Shown here: piece after piece, positions 26,194 through 33,735 of the stretch
How positions within the stretch are numbered: position 1 is the first letter of the stretch
Layout of the letters: each line of letters opens with the position of its first letter
Source: Mycobacterium sp. Root135
GTDB lineage: Bacteria > Actinomycetota > Actinomycetes > Mycobacteriales > Mycobacteriaceae
NCBI RefSeq assembly: GCF_001426545.1
Contig: NZ_LMEZ01000001.1
Span: 1,459,873 to 1,523,872 of the forward strand
Direction of reading: 5' to 3'
DNA length: 64,000 bases
Position numbers and translations under genes: made by a program
The notes under the pieces: model-generated
The model's database searches: none
What the model was told of the DNA's origin: nothing
Seen by the model: the letters and a program-made list of their open reading frames with translations, nothing else

Positions 26194-27348
26194 ATGCGCT
26201 TCGGAAGCTTCATGGCCCCCTTCCACCCGGTCGGGCAAAACCCGACGCTCGCCATCGAGCGGGACCTCGACCTGATCGTGGCGATGGACCGACTGGGCTT
26301 CGCCGAGGCGTGGATTGGCGAACATCATTCCGCCGGGTTCGAGATCATCTCCTCCCCCGAAGTCTTCATCGGTGTCGCCGCCGAGCGAACCAAGCACATC
26401 AAACTCGGCACCGGCGTCAGCTCGTTGCCGTACCACCATCCCTTGATGCTGGCCGACCGGATGGTCCTGCTCGACCACCTGACCCGCGGCCGGGTGATGC
26501 TCGGATGCGGGCCGGGGCAGCTGACCTCCGATGCCCACATGCTCGGCATTCCCGCCGACGCGCAGCGCCCGCGAATGGAGCAGAGCCTCGACGCGATCAT
26601 GCGACTGCTGCGCGGCGAAACGGTCACCATGCACACCGACGGCTTCACCCTGCAAGACGCACGCCTTCAGTTGAAGCCCTACAGCGAGCCATGTTTCGAC
26701 GTTGCGGTGGCGGCGTCGTTCTCACCGACCGGACCGCGCGGCGCAGGCAAGCACGGCGTCGGCATGTTGTCGATCGCCGCGACGGCGCGCCAGGGCATGG
26801 ATCTGCTTGCCCAACACTGGAAGACGTGGGAGGACGTCGCCCTCGAACATGGTCACGTCGCCGATCGGTCGAAGTGGCGCCTCGTCGGGCCGATGCACCT
26901 GGCTGAAACCCGCGAGCAGGCCGAGCGCGACGTCGAGCACGGCATCGTCGAGTTCTCCCAGTACTTCAAGCATCTGCTGCCCGCCGGCCCGGTGCAGGGC
27001 GACACCGTCGCCGAGATCCTCGCCAACAACCGGGAGTCCGGCTTCGCGGTGATCGGCACGCCCGAGGACGCGGTGGCCAAGATCTCCGAACTCGTCGAGG
27101 CGAGCGACGGCGGGTTCGGGGCGTTCCTGCTCTTCGACCACGACTGGGCGCCACCCGCGGCGAAGCTCAAGAGTTACGAACTCTTCGCCGAGTACGTGAT
27201 GCCGCACTTCACCGGTCAACTCGCCGCCCCGGTCGCCTCCCGGGACTGGGTGCTGTCCAGCGGGACGGAGTTCATGGACCGCGCCGCGCACGCGATCGGC
27301 AAGGCGATCGAGGACCACGCCGCCGAACAATCCGCCAAGCAAGCCTGA
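26194..27348 (+). CDS. LLM-class flavin-dependent oxidoreductase
   Basis: Luciferase-like monooxygenase of 384 aa. The N-terminus MRFGSFMAPFHPVGQNP and the blocks AEAWIGEHHS, GTGVSSLPYHHPLMLADRM and GRVMLGCGPGQLTSDAHMLG mark the bacterial luciferase group that uses FMNH2; C-terminal AIGTPEDA-like sequence (VIGTPEDAVAKI) is typical. The ATG at 26194 agrees with the family N-terminus. It is followed after 4 bases by an NTF2/SnoaL-like gene and then a hydrolase, an arrangement suggesting a small oxidative degradation operon whose substrate is not evident. Confidence 0.92.
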   Translation: MRFGSFMAPFHPVGQNPTLAIERDLDLIVAMDRLGFAEAWIGEHHSAGFEIISSPEVFIGVAAERTKHIKLGTGVSSLPYHHPLMLADRMVLLDHLTRGRVMLGCGPGQLTSDAHMLGIPADAQRPRMEQSLDAIMRLLRGETVTMHTDGFTLQDARLQLKPYSEPCFDVAVAASFSPTGPRGAGKHGVGMLSIAATARQGMDLLAQHWKTWEDVALEHGHVADRSKWRLVGPMHLAETREQAERDVEHGIVEFSQYFKHLLPAGPVQGDTVAEILANNRESGFAVIGTPEDAVAKISELVEASDGGFGAFLLFDHDWAPPAAKLKSYELFAEYVMPHFTGQLAAPVASRDWVLSSGTEFMDRAAHAIGKAIEDHAAEQSAKQA

Positions 27349-27352
27349 CCAG

Positions 27353-27880
27353 GTGGATCCACTGCTGCAGGAGATGCTCGACGAGCACCAGCTCACCCGG
27401 CTCGTCCACGCCTACTGCCGCGCCGTCGACCGCGGCGACCTCGACGCGCTGAGGGACCTCTATCGCCACGACGCCACCGACGCCCACGGCGCGTTCTCGA
27501 CCGGGTCGGTCGACGACTTCATCGGCGGGCTCGCCGCCGCGCGTCCCCACCTCCGCGCCATGCAGCACCACGTCACCACCGTGAACTTCGCCGTAAGCGG
27601 GGACACGGCCGAGGGTGAGATCTACACGGTCGCGACCCACACGCTGATCGCCGGTGCCCGCGACGTCGACGTCACCGTCGGCGGCCGCTATCTCGACAAG
27701 TACCGCAAGCGCGACGGCACGTGGCGGATCTCCGAACGGGTCATCGTCACCGACTGGGCACGCGTCGACGATCCGTCACCGGTGGAGTTCGGTCACCCGA
27801 TCACCAGGGACACCCCGCGCGGCAGCCCCGGCCCCAACGACCCGTCGCACCAATTCTTCTCGCTGCTTGGCTCTCGCTGA
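27353..27880 (+). CDS. SnoaL/NTF2-like protein
   Basis: Cone-fold protein of 175 aa of the SnoaL-like superfamily, which includes isomerases, dehydratases and binding proteins. Typical N-terminal helix is QLTRLVHAYCRAVDRGDLDALRDLY; the beta-sheet half includes TWRISERVIVTDWARVD. GTG start 4 bases after the LLM gene stop indicates translational coupling. No catalytic dyad can be assigned with certainty. Likely acts on the same small molecule as the flanking oxidoreductase and hydrolase, which is inference from context. Confidence 0.87.
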   Translation: MDPLLQEMLDEHQLTRLVHAYCRAVDRGDLDALRDLYRHDATDAHGAFSTGSVDDFIGGLAAARPHLRAMQHHVTTVNFAVSGDTAEGEIYTVATHTLIAGARDVDVTVGGRYLDKYRKRDGTWRISERVIVTDWARVDDPSPVEFGHPITRDTPRGSPGPNDPSHQFFSLLGSR

Positions 27881-27898
27881 GCGGGGAACACCACCCCC

Positions 27899-28570
27899 AT
27901 GAGAACCGTCGAATACGCGCCGGGGCGTTCGGTCGACCTATACGGCGACCCGTCAGACCCCACCGTCCTGCTGTGGCACGGCATGCAGACCGACTCACGG
28001 GCCGCGCTGCGGCCACTTGCCGAGGCGATCGCCAGCCACCGCCTCGCCGTCGTGGTCCCCGACTGGAACTCCCACGCCGACGACGGCGGCCGCTCCGACC
28101 TGCTCGGTTCGGCAGCGTTTGCGCGGGACAGCGCCACCAATGCCGACGATTTGGTGGTGGTCGGATGGTCGATGGGAGGTCTCGCCGCGGCCGGGTTGAC
28201 GATCCAGTCCAATGCCGTAGGCATGCGCGTCGGCCACACCGTCTGCCTCGCCGGCGCCTTCGGTGCCACCGACCCGATCTCGGGCGGCTCCCTCCTCGAC
28301 GGTCTCGACGGCGGACCGACCGGGTCCTTCACGCTGCTGCACGGCCTGCACGACGACGTCGTGCCCATCACCGTCTCGACGACGTTCGCGGCCAAGCTCG
28401 GCGAATTCGGTTGGCCCGCAGAGGTGGTGGAGCTCGACGCCGACCACGGATCGATCGCCGGTGCCCGCTACGACGCGACCCACGACCGCTACGAACCGTC
28501 CGACGATCCCTCGACGCTGGGCGTTGCCGCCGACGTCGCCGCGCGAATCGCCCTCGCGGCGGGACGCTGA
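27899..28570 (+). CDS. Alpha/beta-hydrolase-fold protein
   Basis: Soluble hydrolase of 223 aa. VLLWHGMQTDSR forms the oxyanion region, VVVGWSMGGLAAAG the nucleophile elbow (Ser in GWSMG), HDDVVPI supplies the acid and DADHGSI the histidine. It starts 18 bases after the SnoaL-like gene and probably ends the LLM-SnoaL-hydrolase operon. It is shorter than usual (about 270), lacking a large cap domain. Substrate is unknown; thioesterase, carboxylesterase or lactonase are all possible. Confidence 0.85.
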   Translation: MRTVEYAPGRSVDLYGDPSDPTVLLWHGMQTDSRAALRPLAEAIASHRLAVVVPDWNSHADDGGRSDLLGSAAFARDSATNADDLVVVGWSMGGLAAAGLTIQSNAVGMRVGHTVCLAGAFGATDPISGGSLLDGLDGGPTGSFTLLHGLHDDVVPITVSTTFAAKLGEFGWPAEVVELDADHGSIAGARYDATHDRYEPSDDPSTLGVAADVAARIALAAGR

Positions 28571-28574
28571 CCGG

Positions 28575-29921
28575 CTACGCCCTCGTCCCCGAGTGCCGGG
28601 TGGCCACCCGTGCCACCAGGTAGAGCACCGCACCCACCGCCAGCAGTATCGCGCCGAACAGCCACACCTTCGCGTCCTGCTGAGTGAGCAACAGGATGCA
28701 CGACCCGACGCCGAGCACCGGTACCACCGTCCACACCCGAAAGTGGTCGTGCTCGACGGTGTCTCGCCGCAACACCAGCACCGCCACGTTGGTCGAGATG
28801 AAGACGAACAACAGCAGCAGCACCACGGTCTCGGCGAGCGTGGACAGGTCACCGGCGAGGGTCAGCAGCATCGCGACCACCGTCGTCGAGACGATCGCGA
28901 CCCACGGCGTCCGTCGATTGGGCAGCACTCTGGCCAGCACGGCGGGAAGTAGCCCCTGCTCGGCCATCCCGTAGGACAGCCGGCTCGACATGATCATGGT
29001 GAGCAGCGCTCCGTTGGCGACGGCGACGAGGGCGATGGCGCTGAACACCCAATCGGGAATGCCGACATCCGAGGCGCCGACGACGGCCAGCAGCGGGCCC
29101 GAGGACTCGCCCAGTTCGTCGGGCGACAGGGCCGTCGCACTGGCGATCCCGACCAGTACGTAGACGACGCCCGCGGTGAGGAGCGCCCCGAAGAGTGCCG
29201 TCGGATAGACCTTTTGGGGGTTGCGGACCTCCTCGATGACGTTGGCCGACGTCTCGAATCCGACGAAGGAGTAATAGGCCACGATCGCTCCGCTCAGCAC
29301 CGCCAGCGCGGGCGTGGCGCCGTCGGGGAACTCCGTCACGCGCCCGACGTCACCGCGGCCGCCGCCGACCATGACCGCCACCACGACGATCACGATCAGC
29401 AGACCGGACAGTTCGATGACCGTCATGACGACGTTGCTCTTGACGCTTTCGCTGATGCCCCTGGCGTTGAGCGCCGCGACCAACAGCAGGAACACCATGG
29501 CCGCAGGCACCGCGGGCACGTCGACGAACGTGCGCAGGTAGTCACCGGCGAAGGCCAGCGCCAGACCAGCGGCGCTGGTCACGCCGGCGGCGAGCATGCT
29601 GAAACCGACGAGGAACGACACCATCGGCCGGCGGAAGGCCCGCTCGGCGAACACCGCGGCGCCGCCGGCCTTCGGGTACTTGGTGACCAGTTCGGCATAG
29701 GACCCGGCCGTGAGCAGGGCCAGCAACAGCGCCACCAGCAGGGGCGCCCACAGCGCACCGCCAACGTCTTTGGAGAGCACCCCCATCAGGGCGTAGATGC
29801 CGGCACCGAGGACGTCGCCGAGTATGAACAGGAACAGCAGCGGCCCGGTGATGCCGCGCTTGAGCGGCCCGCCGTCCAGATCGTCGTCACCCGCCCGGGT
29901 CTCGGTCATCCGCTCAGTCAT
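28575..29921 (-). CDS. APC-superfamily amino acid permease
   Basis: Membrane transporter of 448 aa with about 12-13 TM helices. TM1 carries the APC signature ILGDVLGAGIYALMG; IVAYYSFVGFETSANVIEEVRNPQK is the conserved TM6 region; ALVAVANGALLTMIMSSRLSYGMAEQGLLP and NRRTPWVAIV are typical of cationic or neutral amino-acid permeases. The likely start is ATG 29921 (MTERMTETRAGD); the frame extends to 29954. It converges on the alpha/beta hydrolase gene with almost no gap and diverges from the radical SAM gene. Confidence 0.9.
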   Translation of the reverse strand: MTERMTETRAGDDDLDGGPLKRGITGPLLFLFILGDVLGAGIYALMGVLSKDVGGALWAPLLVALLLALLTAGSYAELVTKYPKAGGAAVFAERAFRRPMVSFLVGFSMLAAGVTSAAGLALAFAGDYLRTFVDVPAVPAAMVFLLLVAALNARGISESVKSNVVMTVIELSGLLIVIVVVAVMVGGGRGDVGRVTEFPDGATPALAVLSGAIVAYYSFVGFETSANVIEEVRNPQKVYPTALFGALLTAGVVYVLVGIASATALSPDELGESSGPLLAVVGASDVGIPDWVFSAIALVAVANGALLTMIMSSRLSYGMAEQGLLPAVLARVLPNRRTPWVAIVSTTVVAMLLTLAGDLSTLAETVVLLLLFVFISTNVAVLVLRRDTVEHDHFRVWTVVPVLGVGSCILLLTQQDAKVWLFGAILLAVGAVLYLVARVATRHSGTRA

Positions 29922-29995
29922 GTTCGGCGTGATACCCGCTCGCGCGCCGCGCAAGCATGTTCGCCCCTGCGGAAAGTCGGGTTACCGTGGGCGGG

Positions 29996-31090
29996 ATGGC
30001 GACGAAGACCGCATCTGCCACACCCACCCTCTGGACCCCAGCCCGCGTGCTGGTGACCCGGTCGGCCTCCGAATTGCCGCACGGCGCGGCGATCATCGCG
30101 CGATGCGAGGCCGCGGGCGTGGCCGACGTCGACGTGCTCTCCGGCGACCGGCTGCCGTCGTTGCGCGCAGACGACGACCGCGCCACCTACGCACTGGCCA
30201 AGCGAACGCTCGCCGTCGTCGTGGCACCGCCGAGCAAGCGCCGGCTGCAACCGATTCCGCCGAGCGCCGACTGGCGGATCGACCTGGCCGAAGGCTGCCC
30301 GGGCCACTGTCAGTACTGCTATCTGGCCGGCTCGCTCTCGGGCCCGCCGATCACCCGGGTGTATGCGAACCTTCCCGAGATCCTCGCCGCGATGGACGAC
30401 AAGGTCGGGCACGGAACCGTCACCTCGGCCTCGACGGAGCGCTCGGCGGAGGGCACTACGTTCGAAGCCTCCTGCTACACCGACCCTCTCGCGATCGAAC
30501 ACCTCACCGGGTCGCTGTCGACGACGATCGCCCATGTCGGAACCCACGACTGGCCGGGCCCGGTGGGGCTGCGGTTCACCACGAAGTACGACGACGTCGC
30601 ACCCCTTCTCGCGCTGCCGCACGCCGGCCGCACGCGAGTTCGGATCTCGGTCAACGCCGAGGAGGTCGCCAACCGCTTCGAAGGCGGCACCGCGCGTCTG
30701 CCGCAACGCATTTCGGCGCTCCAGGAGCTGGCCCGCCATGGCTACCGGGTGGGCCTGACAATCGCTCCCATCATGCCGGTGCCCGACTGGCGCGAGGCCT
30801 ACGGATCACTGCTGCGCGACGTCGCCGCCGCCGTGGCCGACGTCCCCGACCTCGACCTGACGGTGGAGTGCATCACGCACCGCTTCACCGAGACGAGCAA
30901 GGACGTGCTCCTGGGGTGGTACCCGCGCACCAAGTTGGAGATGGACGAGGAGGCCCGCACGCGCAAGTTCGGCAAGTACGGCTCCGCGAAGTACGTCTAT
31001 CCGAAGGACACCATGGCAGAGCTGCGGTCGTGGTTCGGGTCCGCGCTTGCCGAAACGCTGCCGATGGCCCGAATCCTGTACTGGACGTAG
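29996..31090 (+). CDS. Spore photoproduct lyase-like radical SAM protein
   Basis: Radical S-adenosylmethionine protein of 364 aa. The cluster motif is C101-x3-C105-x2-C108 in GCPGHCQYCYLAG, preceded by an N-terminal SPL-like region, with the downstream blocks FEASCYTDPLAIEHLTG, TTKYDDVAPLL, VRISVNAEEVANRFE and LTIAPIMPVPDWREAY. In Bacillus, SplB repairs the spore UV lesion 5-thyminyl-dihydrothymine. Mycobacteria do not form Bacillus-type spores, so the lesion or substrate is unclear. The ATG at 29996 (MATKTAS) is chosen; 13 upstream codons are also open. An SPL C-terminal cysteine is not evident here, since the protein ends in MARILYWT. Confidence 0.88.
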   Translation: MATKTASATPTLWTPARVLVTRSASELPHGAAIIARCEAAGVADVDVLSGDRLPSLRADDDRATYALAKRTLAVVVAPPSKRRLQPIPPSADWRIDLAEGCPGHCQYCYLAGSLSGPPITRVYANLPEILAAMDDKVGHGTVTSASTERSAEGTTFEASCYTDPLAIEHLTGSLSTTIAHVGTHDWPGPVGLRFTTKYDDVAPLLALPHAGRTRVRISVNAEEVANRFEGGTARLPQRISALQELARHGYRVGLTIAPIMPVPDWREAYGSLLRDVAAAVADVPDLDLTVECITHRFTETSKDVLLGWYPRTKLEMDEEARTRKFGKYGSAKYVYPKDTMAELRSWFGSALAETLPMARILYWT

Positions 31091-31099
31091 GACGTCCAG
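31081..31099. terminator. Candidate hairpin at the end of the radical SAM gene
   Basis: CTGGACGT, a 3-base loop AGG, then ACGTCCAG form a perfect 8-bp stem across the stop codon of the radical SAM gene, between it and the convergent small gene at 31104. There is no T-run, as is common for mycobacterial terminators, so activity is uncertain. Confidence 0.4.
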
Positions 31100-31103
31100 G
31101 CCA

Positions 31104-31250
31104 TCATTCAGCCGATTCGTCCGACCGCTTCACGACGTCCGGGGCCACCTCGCGGGTGGCCATGCCGCCGGTGCGACCATGGTCGGCAGGTCCCGGCGGC
31201 GGCTCTGCCGCGTCGGTGTGGTCGTCGTTCTTCTCGTGCTTCTCGGCCAT
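31104..31250 (-). CDS. Small hydrophilic protein, 48 aa
   Basis: Short open frame of 48 codons starting MAEKHEKNDDHTDAAEPPPG and ending SDESAE. It is strongly charged, with no TM segment, cysteine or recognisable motif. It lies 39 bases downstream of the DUF5313 gene on the same strand and shows the usual GC-rich third positions. No clear ribosome site precedes the ATG, but it could be translated from the DUF5313 transcript. Short charged proteins of this kind are common in mycobacteria and mostly unstudied. Confidence 0.5.
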   Translation of the reverse strand: MAEKHEKNDDHTDAAEPPPGPADHGRTGGMATREVAPDVVKRSDESAE

Positions 31251-31289
31251 GAGAACCAGATGCCCCTGCCGACCGAACTTCAACCGCGC

Positions 31290-31706
31290 CTAGAAGGGGC
31301 TGCTGTTGGACTGCCACTTCGCGGAGTCCGGCCGAGGGCCGAAGCGCGCGGCGTAGTCCTCGTGGAGACGGGAGTCCTTGCGGCGCCTGAGCGCGTCGAC
31401 CAACGTCGGGTCCAGGTCGTGCTGCACGAGGCGGTGGCGGCGCCACACCTTGTTCAGCGCCAGTGACATCAGGATGGCCCAGATGTAGATCGGCGCCGTC
31501 ATCTCCAGGTGCACGTAGAGCGACGCGGGCAGCAGCCACAGCGGGGCGAGCACGAGCAGCGGCGGGATCGCCATCCGCAGGACGTGCCTGCGAACTGCGC
31601 CCTCGCCCGCGAGGTCCTCGGCCACCCAGTTGCGCATGGACGGTGGTAGGCGCCGCCCGTAGGAATAGGCGACGTACTGCAACGGCGTCGGTCGGGCGTC
31701 GTTCAT
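31290..31706 (-). CDS. DUF5313 membrane protein
   Basis: Mycobacterial small membrane protein of 138 aa. Two adjacent hydrophobic helices (MAIPPLLVLAPLWLLPASLYV and TAPIYIWAILMSLALNKVW) lie in the middle, flanked by a conserved N-terminal PTPLQYVAYSYGRRLPPSMRNWV and a basic C-terminus (RRHRLVQHDLDPTLVDALRRRKD). The ATG at 31706 has GGGAGCCACC before it, better than the in-frame codon at 31718. Function is unknown. It lies directly downstream of the MarR gene and could be its target. Confidence 0.85.
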   Translation of the reverse strand: MNDARPTPLQYVAYSYGRRLPPSMRNWVAEDLAGEGAVRRHVLRMAIPPLLVLAPLWLLPASLYVHLEMTAPIYIWAILMSLALNKVWRRHRLVQHDLDPTLVDALRRRKDSRLHEDYAARFGPRPDSAKWQSNSSPF

Positions 31707-31726
31707 GGTGGCTCCCATCTTTCGGT

Positions 31727-32218
31727 TCAGGCGTCGAGCGCGCCGGCCGCCAACGCGGCCACGTTGATTCGCGTCAGGACGCGGTGAAGTTCTTCTAATT
31801 CGGGCAGCTCCACCCCGAGTCGAGCGACGACCGCGGGCGGGATCTCCAGCGCCCTCGCCCGCAGTGCGGCGCCGGCCGAGGTCAGCTCGACGTCGGTCGC
31901 GCGCTCGTCGACCGCGCTCTTCTTGCGGGTGACCAGGCCGATGGCCTCGAGGCGCTTGAGCATCGGCGACAGCGTGGCCGAGTCCAACTGCAGCGCCGCG
32001 GCGATCCGCTTCACCGACAGGGCGGGCGCCTCCCCCGACGCCGCCTTCTGGTGATCCCAGAGCGCCAGCATCACCAGGTACTGCGGGTGGGTCAGACCGA
32101 GCGGCTCCAGAAGCGGTCGGTAGACGGCCAGGACGGCGCGGTTGGTGACGGCCAGTGCGAAGCAGACCTGGCGTTCGAGCGCCAGCGGGTCGACGTCCAC
32201 CGTGGCCGGAGAGTTCAT
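31727..32218 (-). CDS. MarR/OhrR-like transcriptional regulator
   Basis: Winged-helix repressor of about 163 aa. ALERQVCFALAVTNRAVLAVY contains a cysteine (C19 from ATG 32218) at the place of the peroxide-sensing cysteine of OhrR, and GLTHPQYLVMLALWDHQ is the OhrR-type helix. The recognition region is LSVKRIAAALQLDSATLSPMLKRLE and the wing KSAVDERATDVELT. No ohr peroxidase gene is adjacent, so the inducer could be organic hydroperoxide or another thiol-reactive compound. An ATG at 32233 is an alternative start. An inverted repeat just upstream is a candidate operator. Confidence 0.9.
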   Translation of the reverse strand: MNSPATVDVDPLALERQVCFALAVTNRAVLAVYRPLLEPLGLTHPQYLVMLALWDHQKAASGEAPALSVKRIAAALQLDSATLSPMLKRLEAIGLVTRKKSAVDERATDVELTSAGAALRARALEIPPAVVARLGVELPELEELHRVLTRINVAALAAGALDA

Positions 32219-32229
32219 ATTTGAATCGT

Positions 32230-32259
32230 ACACAAATAGTTAGGGCACTAACAATGTGT
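32230..32259. promoter_or_regulatory. Nested inverted repeat upstream of the MarR gene, candidate operator
   Basis: Outer arms ACACA (32230-32234) and TGTGT (32255-32259) enclose inner arms GTTAG (32239-32243) and CTAAC (32248-32252). The two dyads are offset by one base. This AT-rich element sits between the sigma factor stop and the MarR start, where an autoregulatory MarR operator would be expected. Binding is inference. Confidence 0.45.
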
Positions 32260-32261
32260 CG

Positions 32262-32849
32262 TCAAGCACTCCGCCGCTGCACGTATGCCGCCTGACCGTG
32301 ATCGAGATGAGCGAGCGCAACGCGCAGGCGCTGCCTGCCGCGCGACACCCGGGACATCACGGTGCCGATCGGGATGTTCATCATCGCCGCGGTCTCGGCG
32401 TACGTGTACCCCTCGACCCCGGCGTAATACATGACCGTGCGAGTACCGTCCGGCAACGCCGCAAGTGCACGTCGAATGTCGTTGTCCGACAGCATCTCCA
32501 AGACGTCGTCCTCGGCCGAGGGCAGACCAGTGGCCGACTCGTACTCGCCCACGTCGTCCACGGTCACCTCCATTGGGCGCCGCTGCTTGTAGCGGTGCGC
32601 ACTGATCCACCGGTGGTACTGGATACGGAACAGCCACGCCTTCAGATTGGTGCCGGGCTCAAACGACCGGAACCCCCGGTAGCCGTGCAACAGCGTGTCC
32701 TGCAACAGATCTTCGGCATCGGCGTCGCTCAGCGTCAGCCGACGCGCGCGTCGACCAAGGGCGTCGAACAGAGGGAGCGCGTCGCGGGCGAAGCGCTCGG
32801 CCAGTTCCGCGTCGGACTCCTCGCGAACTTCGGCGGTGGCAATGGTCAT
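32262..32849 (-). CDS. ECF RNA polymerase sigma factor (SigH/ECF12-like)
   Basis: Extracytoplasmic-function sigma factor of 195 aa. Region 2 reads DALPLFDALGRRARRLTLSD, then ADAEDLLQDTLLHGYRGFRS and FEPGTNLKAWLFRIQYHRWI; region 4 has RALAALPDGTRTVMYYAGVEG and the HTH YAETAAMMNIPIGTVMSRVSRGRQRL. The style is close to SigH (ECF12). The start at 32849 (MTIATAEVRE) has AGGGGACC upstream, and upstream in-frame sequence to 32942 is not family-like. SigH is normally followed by an anti-sigma gene (RshA, with HxxxCxxC); here the next gene is a MarR regulator and no anti-sigma gene is seen. Confidence 0.9.
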   Translation of the reverse strand: MTIATAEVREESDAELAERFARDALPLFDALGRRARRLTLSDADAEDLLQDTLLHGYRGFRSFEPGTNLKAWLFRIQYHRWISAHRYKQRRPMEVTVDDVGEYESATGLPSAEDDVLEMLSDNDIRRALAALPDGTRTVMYYAGVEGYTYAETAAMMNIPIGTVMSRVSRGRQRLRVALAHLDHGQAAYVQRRSA

Positions 32850-32964
32850 GACGAGAGGTCCCCTGTTCGGTGTCGCTGAAGGTGCATCCTCAGAATCACG
32901 GTCGGGAGAGGGAACCGAACCCTTGAAACCCCGTAGTCGCACCGCGTCACCGTCCGTGGTGGAA

Positions 32965-33633
32965 CTACCAGGGGTCGACGAACGTCACCGTGGTCTCGAG
33001 GGGTTCTCGGCCCGTCCTGACGTACGTCACCGCCTGGTCCTCGTAGCCGATCGACATGCCGCAGAACAAGACCAGCTCCGGTGGCGGCGACAGCACGTCG
33101 GCCACGGTGGTCCGAACTTGTGACCACGCCATCTGCGGGCAACTGTGCAGCCCCTCGGCCCTCAGCAGCAGCATGACCGTCTGCAGGTACATCCCGAGGT
33201 CCGACCATTGCGGCAGGCCCAATTCCCGGTCGACGTAACAGAACAACGCGGCCGGCGCGCCGAAGCAGTCCCAGTTGGCGATCGCCGCCCGGGCCCTGGC
33301 CTCCCAGTCCTCACGGGCTACCCCGAGTGCGCTGTAGCGCTCCCTGCCGAACGCCGCCCGTCGCTCCCGGTACGGCGAGTGCAGCGCCGGCGGGTACATC
33401 ACGTATTCGCGCTCGTCCCAGGGCTCGCCGGCGGCCACCCGCTCGGTCGCAGCCTTCTTCAAGGAGGTCAGCGTTTCGCCAGTCACCACGTACAGGTGCC
33501 ACGGTTGAATGTTCGACCCGGACGGCGCCCATGCCGCCGCGTTCAGGACTCGTTCGAGCACGTCCCTGGAAACGGGTTGGTCTGTGAAGCCGCGGACCGA
33601 CCGTCGGCTGGTGACCGCCTCGTATACGTCCAT
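32965..33633 (-). CDS. Nitroreductase-family flavoprotein
   Basis: FMN-dependent NAD(P)H oxidoreductase of 222 aa. The N-terminus VTSRRSVRGFTDQPVSRDVLERVL and WAPSGSNIQPWHLYVV are the usual FMN-binding parts, and GMYLQTVMLLLRAEGLHSCPQ plus GMSIGYED belong to the C-terminal half. It is probably cytosolic. Position between an ECF sigma factor and a LAL regulator, both in the same orientation, gives no substrate; quinones or nitroaromatics are typical in vitro. Expression may respond to thiol or oxidative stress if controlled by the neighbouring sigma factor, which is inference. Confidence 0.92.
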   Translation of the reverse strand: MDVYEAVTSRRSVRGFTDQPVSRDVLERVLNAAAWAPSGSNIQPWHLYVVTGETLTSLKKAATERVAAGEPWDEREYVMYPPALHSPYRERRAAFGRERYSALGVAREDWEARARAAIANWDCFGAPAALFCYVDRELGLPQWSDLGMYLQTVMLLLRAEGLHSCPQMAWSQVRTTVADVLSPPPELVLFCGMSIGYEDQAVTYVRTGREPLETTVTFVDPW

Positions 33634-33735
33634 CGCAATCGCCCTTCCTCGTGGAGACTGACTTCAGCGTGGCTCGGCGAGGGCGGGGGCGAACCCTTGG
33701 CGATTCGTGGTTCCCGGCGGACTACGGACCCGGGT

